Source: Magnetospirillum sp.
Lineage (GTDB): Bacteria > Pseudomonadota > Alphaproteobacteria > Rhodospirillales > Magnetospirillaceae
Assembly: GCA_020217035.1 (NCBI GenBank)
Contig: JAIWOG010000218.1
Coordinates: 1 to 10,000, forward strand
Length of the DNA stretch: 10,000 bases
Direction: 5' to 3'
Below, piece by piece: positions 1 to 6,905 of the stretch (positions within the stretch are counted from its first letter, which is position 1; each line of letters opens with the position of its first letter). A program made the position numbers and the translations under genes. The notes beneath the pieces were generated by a model. It saw only the letters and a program-made list of their open reading frames with translations. It made no database searches and was not told where the DNA came from.

Positions 1-2
1 CG

Positions 3-1808
3 GGTTGGGACCCGGCCATGCTGGTGCTGGCCACCGGCCTGTTCACCGCCATCGCCTGCGGGTCGTTCCTGGCGTCGCGCATGTACAAGGGGGTGTGGCG
101 CTATGCCAGCGTCAACGACCTGCTGACCATCGCCAGGGGCGCCACCTTGACCGTGGTGGCCTTCTATCTTTTGATGTTCCTGGTCACCCGTCTTCAGGAC
201 CTGCCGCGTTCGGTGCTGGTGATCAACTGGCTGGTGCTGTTGGCCCTGCTGGGTGGTCCGCGTTTCATCTACCGCTCGTGGAAGGATCGCCGTCGTGCCG
301 TCAAGCAAGGCGGCGGCCAAGGTCGGGTTCCGGTGTTGCTGGTCGGCGCCGGCGACGAAGCCGAGCTGTTTCTGCGGGCCATGGCGGCGCCCGACGCCGA
401 ATATCGGGCGGTGGGCCTGATCAGCGAAGGCGGCAGCCGGGTGGGACGCAACATCCACGGCGTCGACGTGCTGGGTGAGTTGACGGATTTCATTCCTGTG
501 GTGGAACAATTGCGGGCCAAGGGCCAGGGGCCGCAGCGCCTGATCGTCACCGACCACCGCCTGGACGGCGCGGTGATGCGCCGCCTGCTGGACGAATGCG
601 ACCGTATGGGCTTGGCCTTGGCCCGTATCCCGCGCCTGACCGACCTGAAGGACGGGGTCGAGGACAAGCTGGTGCTGCGCCCCATCGCCGTCGAGGATTT
701 GCTGGGCCGGCCGCAAAACCTGCTGAACCGTGACGGCATCGCCGCCCTGTTGGCCGGGAAACGGGTGCTGGTTACCGGTGCCGGCGGCTCCATCGGCTCG
801 GAACTGGTGCGTCAGGTCGCCGGTTATGGGCCGCAAATGCTGGCGTTGTTCGATGCCGGCGAATTCAATCTTTACGCCATCGACATGGAACTGGCGAAGA
901 CCCACGCGGACGTGCCGCGCCGCGCCTTGCTGGGCGACGTGCGCGATGCCGAACGGGTCGCCGCCGTCTTGGCCGAGATCAGGCCCGACGTGGTGTTCCA
1001 CGCTGCTGCCCTGAAGCACGTGCCCATGGTGGAATGCAATCCCGACGAAGGCTTGCTGACCAACGCCATCGGCACCCGCATCGTCGCCGATTCCTGCGTC
1101 GCCGCCGGGGTGCGGGTGATGGTGCAGATTTCCACCGACAAGGCGGTCAACCCCACCAACGTCATGGGGGCGTCCAAGCGGCTGGGCGAAATGTATGCCC
1201 AGGCATTGGACATGGCTGGCAATGGTTCCGGCACTCGTTTCGTTACCGTTCGCTTTGGCAACGTCTTGGGGTCGACCGGTTCGGTGGTGCCTTTGTTCCA
1301 GAAGCAACTGGCCGAAGGTGGTCCGTTGACTGTCACCCACCCCGAGATGACGCGCTATTTCATGACCGTGCGCGAGGCGGTGGAACTGGTGTTGCAGGCA
1401 TCCGATTTCGGTTTGGCCCATCCCGATTACCGCGGCAAGATTTTCGTCCTCGACATGGGCGAGCCGGTGCGCATCGTCGATCTGGCCCGCCAGATGATCC
1501 GGCTTGCCGGCCTGCGCCCCGACGTGGACGTGGCCATATCCTTCACCGGCTTACGTCCGGGCGAGAAATTGTTCGAGGAAATCTTCCACGGGTCCGAGCC
1601 GCCGGTCCCCACCGAGGCCAAGGGCATCCTGGTCGCCTCGCCGCGCTGGGTCGACCATGCCGAGTTGTCCGGCACCTTGGATGACCTGGACACCGCCTGC
1701 CGCAGCCATCGCGCCGACCGCGCCGTGGCCATCATCAGCCGGCTGGTGCCGGAATATGTTCCCTCGGCCGAGGCCAGGGCCCTGGTCTCTGACTTGGCGG
1801 CTGACTGA
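3..1808 (+). CDS. UDP-N-acetylhexosamine 4,6-dehydratase, WbpM/PglF/CapD family (5' partial)
   Basis: An inner-membrane SDR enzyme that likely converts UDP-GlcNAc (or a related UDP-HexNAc) to the 4-keto-6-deoxy sugar for surface polysaccharide. The frame is open to the window edge. The first visible ATG (18) falls in what would be the second membrane helix of PglF-like proteins, so roughly 45 residues are missing. Counting from that ATG: hydrophobic segments at about 1-19, 41-57 and 64-80; a first Rossmann-like domain with VLLVGAG near 107-113; and the catalytic SDR domain with GAGGSIG at 254-260, HAAALKHVPMVE at 328-339 and STDK at 372-375. The usual YxxxK is MxxxK (M383, K387), the signature of the large WbpM/PglF class. 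LRPGEKLFEE lies at 512-521. It overlaps the downstream heparinase-family gene by 1 nt, so both probably serve one polysaccharide locus. Family is sure; the exact sugar substrate is inferred. Confidence 0.93.
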   Translation, partial: GWDPAMLVLATGLFTAIACGSFLASRMYKGVWRYASVNDLLTIARGATLTVVAFYLLMFLVTRLQDLPRSVLVINWLVLLALLGGPRFIYRSWKDRRRAVKQGGGQGRVPVLLVGAGDEAELFLRAMAAPDAEYRAVGLISEGGSRVGRNIHGVDVLGELTDFIPVVEQLRAKGQGPQRLIVTDHRLDGAVMRRLLDECDRMGLALARIPRLTDLKDGVEDKLVLRPIAVEDLLGRPQNLLNRDGIAALLAGKRVLVTGAGGSIGSELVRQVAGYGPQMLALFDAGEFNLYAIDMELAKTHADVPRRALLGDVRDAERVAAVLAEIRPDVVFHAAALKHVPMVECNPDEGLLTNAIGTRIVADSCVAAGVRVMVQISTDKAVNPTNVMGASKRLGEMYAQALDMAGNGSGTRFVTVRFGNVLGSTGSVVPLFQKQLAEGGPLTVTHPEMTRYFMTVREAVELVLQASDFGLAHPDYRGKIFVLDMGEPVRIVDLARQMIRLAGLRPDVDVAISFTGLRPGEKLFEEIFHGSEPPVPTEAKGILVASPRWVDHAELSGTLDDLDTACRSHRADRAVAIISRLVPEYVPSAEARALVSDLAAD

Positions 1809-3778
1809 TGTCCATCCTGCACCGCTTGCAGATCATCCGTTCCATGCCCCTGGGCGTGGTGGCGGCCAAGGCGGCCCAGGTGCTGGGTCGTCAGCTCAAG
1901 AACCGCATGGTTGGCGCCATGATGCGCAACCATTGCACCTATCCGCCGTCCTTCGGCATGGTGCCGCTGTCGCGTCGTCTGCCGCCGCTGCAACTGGCCG
2001 ATGATGGCACTTTGCGGCGCCGCGCCTTGATGGCGGCATCGCACACCTTTGATTTGTTGGGCTCGGGGCCGGTGCGGGTGATGCATCCGCTGGCGAAACA
2101 TCCACAATGGCGCGACGGCATATCGGGCGCCCACCATCGCGGCAACCGAAAGCGGTCCGACCGCTTGCTGGCGATGATCGATACCGCCGGCTATCTGCCC
2201 ATCGACTGGCAACTGGACTTTCGGTCCGGTCATCGCTGGTCGGAACGGGTGTGGGGCGGCGCCGTGGCCTTTGGCCATCGGCCGGGGGTGGATGTGAAGG
2301 TGCCGTGGGAACTGGGGCGCTTGCAGCACTTGCCGCACTTGGCCCTGGCCTATGCGGCGAATCCCGACCCGCATCTGGCCACCGAGTTCCGCGACCAGGT
2401 GCTGGATTTCCTGGGCGCCAACCCGCCGGGCTGGGGGGTGCAATGGGCCTGTCCTATGGATGTGGCCATCCGCGCCGCCAATCTGGTGTTGGCCTGGGAC
2501 CTGTTCGCCGCCCACGGCGCCCGCTTCAGCCTGGAATTCGAGGAAGAGCTGGCCGCCGCCCTGGCCGCCCACGGCCGCCACATCGCCCATCATCTGGAAT
2601 GGTCGCCCAACCACCGTGGCAATCATTACCTGGCCGACATCGCGGGCCTGGCTTTCGTCGCTTGCGCCCTGCCGCGCGGCGAGGAAGCCGATCTGTGGCT
2701 GGTTTTCGCCGCCCAGCAATTGGACGTGGAAATCCGCCGCCAGTTCCTGGAAGACGGCGGCAATTTCGAGGCTTCCACCGCTTATCACCGGCTGTCGCTG
2801 GAAATGGCACTGTTCTCGGTGGCGCTGATCCTGGGGCTGGACGACGACCGCAAGGCGGTGTTCGCAGATTACGACGCCAGCTTGTGGGGGCTTGAGCCCA
2901 AGGTGACGCCGGGACCGATGCCGTGGCCGCCTTTCGCCCCCGAGACCCTGGAACGGTTGTCCCAGGCGCTGGGCTTCGCCCAAGCGGTGACCAAGCCCAG
3001 CGGCGACATCGTCCAAGTGGGGGACAACGATTCCGGGCGGTTTTTCGTTTTGGACCCGGATCGGTCTCCTTTGGATGTTTCCCATCTGTGGGCCGGGCCG
3101 GTGGCGACCCAAGTGCTGACGGCGCTGTCCGGCGGCGCCATGCCCCTGCCCCCCAGGCAGTCGCCCGTGGTGTCGGTATCGCGGGGCGACGCTTTCCCGA
3201 CGACGTTCCGGCGCTTGCGGCTGGTGCCGAAAGAGGCCGCGGCCTTGGCCGACATGCGGCCTTTCGCCCTGCCCCACTTCGGGCTTTATGGCTGGCGCAA
3301 CCAGCGCAGCTTCGTTTCGGTGCGTTGCGGCCGTCTGCACGACGGACGCGGCGCCCATGCCCACAACGACCAACTGGCGGTGGAAGTCTACCTGGACGGA
3401 ATCGACTGGGTGCGCGACCCGGGCAGCTTCGCCTATACCGGCGACTTGGCCGCCCGCAACGCCTATCGTTCGGTCATGGCCCATTTCGCCCCGCGTCTTG
3501 GCAACACCGAGCCGGCGGCGCTGAACCTGGGGCCGTTCCGTCTGGACGACACCGCGCAAGCCGAGGTTCTGGCCTTCGACGAACAGGTATTCGTCGGCCG
3601 CCACCATGGCTTCGGCGAAGAAGTTTGGCGAAGGGTTCGGATCGAGGCTGATGCTGTCGTCATCGACGATTCGCCCCACCCGACAGCCGACGACATCCGT
3701 GTCTGCGACCCTGCCGCCTTGGCGGCCCTGCATGGGGCCGTTGTGCCGTTCTCTCCGGCTTATGGGATCCGCGATTAG
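1808..3778 (+). CDS. Heparinase II/III family protein (polysaccharide lyase-like)
   Basis: A 656-residue protein of the heparinase II/III superfamily, which includes alginate and heparan lyases that cleave uronic-acid glycans by beta-elimination. The N-terminal helical (alpha/alpha toroid-type) region carries VPWELGRLQHLP at 165-176, SPNHRGNHYL at 266-275 and EDGGNFEASTAYHRL at 315-329, with Asn268, His269, Tyr326 and His327 as candidate active-site residues. The C-terminal beta-sandwich part has the family hallmark GAHAHNDQLAVEVY at 515-528 followed by VRDPGSFAYT at 535-544. The ATG is fused to the preceding stop as TGATG, indicating translational coupling to the dehydratase gene; a GGCGG eight bases upstream is only a weak ribosome site. 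No convincing signal peptide is visible (start MSILHRLQII), as is common for members in exopolysaccharide clusters. The substrate is unknown; it may trim or edit the cluster's own polymer. Confidence 0.9.
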   Translation: MSILHRLQIIRSMPLGVVAAKAAQVLGRQLKNRMVGAMMRNHCTYPPSFGMVPLSRRLPPLQLADDGTLRRRALMAASHTFDLLGSGPVRVMHPLAKHPQWRDGISGAHHRGNRKRSDRLLAMIDTAGYLPIDWQLDFRSGHRWSERVWGGAVAFGHRPGVDVKVPWELGRLQHLPHLALAYAANPDPHLATEFRDQVLDFLGANPPGWGVQWACPMDVAIRAANLVLAWDLFAAHGARFSLEFEEELAAALAAHGRHIAHHLEWSPNHRGNHYLADIAGLAFVACALPRGEEADLWLVFAAQQLDVEIRRQFLEDGGNFEASTAYHRLSLEMALFSVALILGLDDDRKAVFADYDASLWGLEPKVTPGPMPWPPFAPETLERLSQALGFAQAVTKPSGDIVQVGDNDSGRFFVLDPDRSPLDVSHLWAGPVATQVLTALSGGAMPLPPRQSPVVSVSRGDAFPTTFRRLRLVPKEAAALADMRPFALPHFGLYGWRNQRSFVSVRCGRLHDGRGAHAHNDQLAVEVYLDGIDWVRDPGSFAYTGDLAARNAYRSVMAHFAPRLGNTEPAALNLGPFRLDDTAQAEVLAFDEQVFVGRHHGFGEEVWRRVRIEADAVVIDDSPHPTADDIRVCDPAALAALHGAVVPFSPAYGIRD

Positions 3779-5349
3779 GCTGTTTTCAGCCCCAGGCGCC
3801 TCTTGATTTGGCCCACTAACGGGGCTAGGTCGCCCTGGGTCAGAAGGCGCCCTGCCACCCAGAAACGGCGCAGCCAGACCAGGGCCGGGTTGGCCCGGAA
3901 ATCCAGGTGATAGCGCCATGCCGCCATGAGATTGGCCAGCACGGCCAGAGCCAAGTTGTGGCGCTTGGCCAGGGACAATGCCAGCCACCAAACAAAAGGC
4001 GTGCTCCAAGGGATCAAGTAGACGCAGTTTTCGAGGACAGTTTTCTCATCGAAACGATTTATGACTGGGTGGTAGATGAAGTTGTAGAGAGTCCGATCGG
4101 CCACCACTTCTTCCCGCAGGTCGTCGGGGCCGATATGGCCGGCGGCCAAAGCCCGCTGGGTGAAGGGGTAATGGGGGAAATACTGCATCTTGTAAGTGTT
4201 CAGCTTCAGCGGCTTGGGCATGCCGGCCAGCAGCAAGATGGTTTCCCGCAACACCTCGGCTGTGTCGAAAGGGTTGCCCAGGATCAGGTCGCATTGCACG
4301 CGAACCCCGGTCGAAGCCAGCATGGCGGCTGTTTCCAGCAGCTCTGTGTTCTTGCCTGGACGGTCAAGGATGTCGTTACGGATATCATCTGATCCGGATT
4401 GGATGCCAAAATGCATCTCGTACAACCCCGCTTGGACCAACGGACGGATGTTGCGTTCCTTGATCAGCTTGGGGACCAGTTCGCAATTGAAAGGCGGCAG
4501 TTTTTTGGCGGTGTATTTGGTGGCGAATTCCTGAGTCCAGTCGTCGAAGACACCGAAAACTTCGTCATTGAAGGAAACGAAGGCAGCACGGCTTTGCTTG
4601 GCCAAGCGCTGCTCGACCTGGGCGATGACATTGTCGGGTGACCGCAGGCGGATGAAGCGACCGTTACCCTTGTTCATGGGGATCAGCAGGGCGTTGACGC
4701 AATAAGAACAGACGTAGACGCAGCCGCGCCCGGCCATCAGCAGGATTTCCTGTTCGTCGAGTTCAGGGTCGCGGGTCTGCACCGTGTCCCGCTCGATGAA
4801 CCACATCTTGTCCTCGCCATAGGCTTCGAAGGGCAGCAGGTCCAAATCCTGGATCAGCCGCCGTTGCCCCTGGTCGACCACCACTCCCTGGCTGTCGCGA
4901 TGCCAAAGGCCGGCAAGGCCGGAAAAGTCTTTCTCTCCCCGGCGCAGGCGTTCGAATACGTCCAGAAGCACCAATTCGCCTTCGCCCTTGCAGGCGTAAT
5001 CGCCATAGGTCAGGGCTTCCTCGGGCGAAATGGTGGGGTGCTTGCCGCCCGCCAGGATGGGGGCGTCACATACTTGGCGCAGGGCGGCGACCACGCGGCG
5101 GGCGGCGGGCACATAGGGGGTCAGGACGCTGATGCCGATCATGTCGGGGTCGATCTCGGCGACAACCCGCTTCAGATGCTGGATTTCGGTGTCGGTGATC
5201 GGCAGGTGGTGATTGGTGATATTGTCCTTGAAGAACAGGGCGTGGGAGTTCATTCCCGCTAGGCGGGCCAAGGCGTGGAAGCCCCGTACCGGAAACGACT
5301 TGTAGCAATAAAGCGAGATGAAAAGAACCTTTGGGGCATCCGGTGCCAC
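3775..5349 (-). CDS. B12-binding domain radical SAM protein
   Basis: A 524-residue radical SAM enzyme with an N-terminal cobalamin-binding-like domain (about 5-135) and a central radical SAM domain (about 200-400). The 4Fe-4S motif CxxxCxxC is C210, C214, C217 in GRGCVYVCSYC. HFGIQSGSD at 313-321 and CDLILGNPFDTAE at 353-365 are typical later strands of the barrel. The B12 domain has DPDMIGISV (67-75), AGGKHPTISPEEAL (100-113) and GEGE (122-125), but no DxHxxG lower-ligand motif. The C-terminal 100 residues include hydrophobic stretches (about 447-461 and 466-478). The start is GTG; it is the only start in this frame between the upstream stop and Met33, but it has no clear Shine-Dalgarno. It is last in the minus-strand unit, 30 nt after the methyltransferase. 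The reaction (methylation or another rearrangement) and the substrate cannot be read; a lipid or glycan substrate is suggested only by context. Confidence 0.9.
   Translation of the reverse strand: MAPDAPKVLFISLYCYKSFPVRGFHALARLAGMNSHALFFKDNITNHHLPITDTEIQHLKRVVAEIDPDMIGISVLTPYVPAARRVVAALRQVCDAPILAGGKHPTISPEEALTYGDYACKGEGELVLLDVFERLRRGEKDFSGLAGLWHRDSQGVVVDQGQRRLIQDLDLLPFEAYGEDKMWFIERDTVQTRDPELDEQEILLMAGRGCVYVCSYCVNALLIPMNKGNGRFIRLRSPDNVIAQVEQRLAKQSRAAFVSFNDEVFGVFDDWTQEFATKYTAKKLPPFNCELVPKLIKERNIRPLVQAGLYEMHFGIQSGSDDIRNDILDRPGKNTELLETAAMLASTGVRVQCDLILGNPFDTAEVLRETILLLAGMPKPLKLNTYKMQYFPHYPFTQRALAAGHIGPDDLREEVVADRTLYNFIYHPVINRFDEKTVLENCVYLIPWSTPFVWWLALSLAKRHNLALAVLANLMAAWRYHLDFRANPALVWLRRFWVAGRLLTQGDLAPLVGQIKRRLGLKTA
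3778..3791. terminator. Short hairpin at convergent gene ends (weak candidate terminator)
   Basis: GGCTG-TTTT-CAGCC is a perfect 5-bp stem with a 4-base loop. It begins on the last base of the plus-strand heparinase-family stop codon and lies within the last codons of the minus-strand radical SAM gene. No T-tract follows on the plus strand, so intrinsic termination would be inefficient. It is the only hairpin I see where two convergent transcripts must end. Confidence 0.25.
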
Positions 5350-5379
5350 GCCACATCTAGCGGTTTCGTCCCGGCGAAA

Positions 5380-6363
5380 CTAAGACTTTTCGGCGCGGGC
5401 CAAGCCGGCCGAACTGTGGATGTTTTGTAATCGGCACGATTCCAGCAACGCTTTCACCTTACGGTGGTCCTGTCGGATCTCGTGGCGGGGGCCATACCAG
5501 TCGAAGGTGTCCAGCAACGTCCAGGCATATTGCTGGTCGCGGTCCAGGGACGGGTGGTGGCTGGAACAGATGGGCAGGAAATGGTTGAGGATACGGACCT
5601 TGCGGATACCCGACAGGGTTCGGCTCAACGGGAACAAGGCCGCCACCAGGGTTTTGCACAAGGCCAGGGTCCAGTCGGTGGGCAGATGCGGCGTCACCAG
5701 CCTCAGGGCGTATTTCAACGGCTGCAACCTGGGCCAGAAATCCGCCTCGTAGAAGTTGTAGGCCAGGCGTCCTCCCGGCTTCAGCCAGTCGGGCAGCAGG
5801 CTCATCAATCGTTCCGGGTTCGGCGTGTGCTGGATCACCCCCATGCAGAACAGGCCGTCAAAGGCCGAACGGCGCAGCGGCAGCTCGAACAGCGACGCTT
5901 GGATGGGCTGGACCCGTCCCTCCCACACCATGGTGGTCTCGCGGCAGGCGTTGACCGCCTGTGACAGATCGACCGAGACCACGCGGGCGCCATGCATGGC
6001 GGCGACGTCGGTGAAGCGGCCGGCGCCACAGCCGCAATCCAGGATCAGCTTGCCCTTGAGCCATTCAGGGCTCCAGCCCGAATCGGCCAGGAAACGGGTT
6101 TCCGACAGGGTGTGGCCGGCCAGGCGGTCGATCTGCACCGCCTTCCAGTGCTGCCATTGAAAGCCGAAATTGCCGCAATAATCCTGTTGGCTGCCGACAA
6201 ATCGCGGCACTCCGTCACGAACCGGCCAGGACGCGCCGCAGCAGGGACAGGACAGGCGGCCGTCGATGACTTCCTCGTCCATGGCCCAGTCGACCCGCAG
6301 GGCCAGGGATTGTTCGCCGGGGCAACGGGGGCAAGCCAGCAGGTCCAGCAGCCATGTGCGCAT
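5380..6363 (-). CDS. Class I SAM methyltransferase with N-terminal Trm112-like zinc ribbon
   Basis: A 327-residue protein. The N-terminus is a Trm112-like zinc ribbon with paired cysteines C11/C14 (CPRC) and C39/C42 (CPCC), ending in the typical PVRDGVPRFV (47-56). The methyltransferase core follows: motif I LDCGCGAGRF at 108-117, acidic motif II VVSVDLS at 128-134, and CMGVIQHTPNPE at 173-184, then LKPGGRLAYNFYE at 194-206, which together match the UbiE/Methyltransf_11-like fold. Proteins of this layout are frequent in O-antigen and exopolysaccharide clusters, where they methylate sugars or small molecules; that role is inferred here. The ATG overlaps the gmhB stop by one base (TGATG) and has a strong ribosome site GGGAGAG (6369-6375), five bases upstream. 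It ends in TAG, and the next gene starts in the same frame 30 nt later. Confidence 0.9.
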   Translation of the reverse strand: MRTWLLDLLACPRCPGEQSLALRVDWAMDEEVIDGRLSCPCCGASWPVRDGVPRFVGSQQDYCGNFGFQWQHWKAVQIDRLAGHTLSETRFLADSGWSPEWLKGKLILDCGCGAGRFTDVAAMHGARVVSVDLSQAVNACRETTMVWEGRVQPIQASLFELPLRRSAFDGLFCMGVIQHTPNPERLMSLLPDWLKPGGRLAYNFYEADFWPRLQPLKYALRLVTPHLPTDWTLALCKTLVAALFPLSRTLSGIRKVRILNHFLPICSSHHPSLDRDQQYAWTLLDTFDWYGPRHEIRQDHRKVKALLESCRLQNIHSSAGLARAEKS

Positions 6364-6902
6364 CAGATCTCTCCCAGAATGATGTCGACCGCTGCCGGCA
6401 GGTCGGCGACCACGTGGTCGGCCTTGCTGGAGGCGGCATATTTCTCGCCATGGCCGGTGCGCACCAGGAAGGTGGCGGCACCGATGGCCTGGCCCAGTTC
6501 CACGTCCACTTCCTTGTCACCGATCACCGTGGACAGTTTGGGGTCAAAACCATGTTCGGCCATGGCCTGCTTGGCCATGCCGGGCAGCGGCTTGCGGCAG
6601 GCGCAGTCGTCGTCGGGGCCGTGCGGGCAGATATAGATGCCGTCCAGCCGCACGCCTTCGGCTTCCAACATCTGGGTCAGGCGGGCGTGAATCTGGTCCA
6701 GCCGCTCTAGGTTGAAATAGCCGCGGGCGATCCCCGACTGGTTGGTGATGATTGCGATGCCGAAACCGGCCTGGCTCAGGCGGCGCAACGCGGCACCGAC
6801 GCCGTCGATCAACTGCAATTGGTCGGGGTCCGACAGGTAATGTTTCTCGACGTTGACGGTGCCGTCACGGTCGATCAGCACGAAGCGGCGCGGGCTGGGC
6901 AA
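6363..6902 (-). CDS. gmhB: D-glycero-D-manno-heptose 1,7-bisphosphate 7-phosphatase (HAD family)
   Basis: A 179-residue HAD-superfamily phosphatase that removes the 7-phosphate of heptose 1,7-bisphosphate in the cytosol, on the way to nucleotide-activated heptose for LPS core or other glycans. Motif I is DRDGT (D11 nucleophile, D13 acid/base). Motif II is TNQSGIARG (53-61). The zinc-binding set specific to GmhB and histidinol-phosphatase relatives is C92, H94, C100, C102. CRKPLPGM (102-109) supplies substrate-binding Arg103 and Lys104, and IGDKEVD (127-133) is motif IV. Length and order match E. coli GmhB closely. The start is TTG, supported by an ideal upstream ribosome site; a later GTG (residue 8) would remove the first strand of the fold. 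It lies 3 nt after the J-domain gene. Anomer specificity (alpha or beta, hence GDP- or ADP-heptose) cannot be decided. Other heptose-pathway genes are not in the window. Confidence 0.92.
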   Translation of the reverse strand: MPSPRRFVLIDRDGTVNVEKHYLSDPDQLQLIDGVGAALRRLSQAGFGIAIITNQSGIARGYFNLERLDQIHARLTQMLEAEGVRLDGIYICPHGPDDDCACRKPLPGMAKQAMAEHGFDPKLSTVIGDKEVDVELGQAIGAATFLVRTGHGEKYAASSKADHVVADLPAAVDIILGEI

Positions 6903-6905
6903 GGC

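Noticed and set aside
18..20. ATG at 18 as the true start of the dehydratase.
   Set aside because: The frame is open upstream, and family members have another membrane helix before the RMYKGVWRYAS region, so the gene begins outside the window.
3724..3739. GGCCC-GGGCC inverted repeat near the end of the heparinase-family gene, considered as a terminator.
   Set aside because: It lies within coding sequence before the stop, has no T-tract and is expected by chance in GC-rich DNA.
1427..4009. An 860-codon open frame on the minus strand, antisense to the dehydratase and heparinase-family genes.
   Set aside because: Its translation is Gly/Gln/Arg/His-rich low-complexity without any recognisable domain, and it runs across three well-supported genes. 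This is the usual stop-poor shadow of high-GC coding DNA.
5066..5356. An ATG at 5356 near the radical SAM start, opening a 96-codon frame.
   Set aside because: It is in another frame from the CxxxCxxC-containing protein and gives an unrelated, motif-free translation; the GTG at 5349 fits the B12-binding domain.
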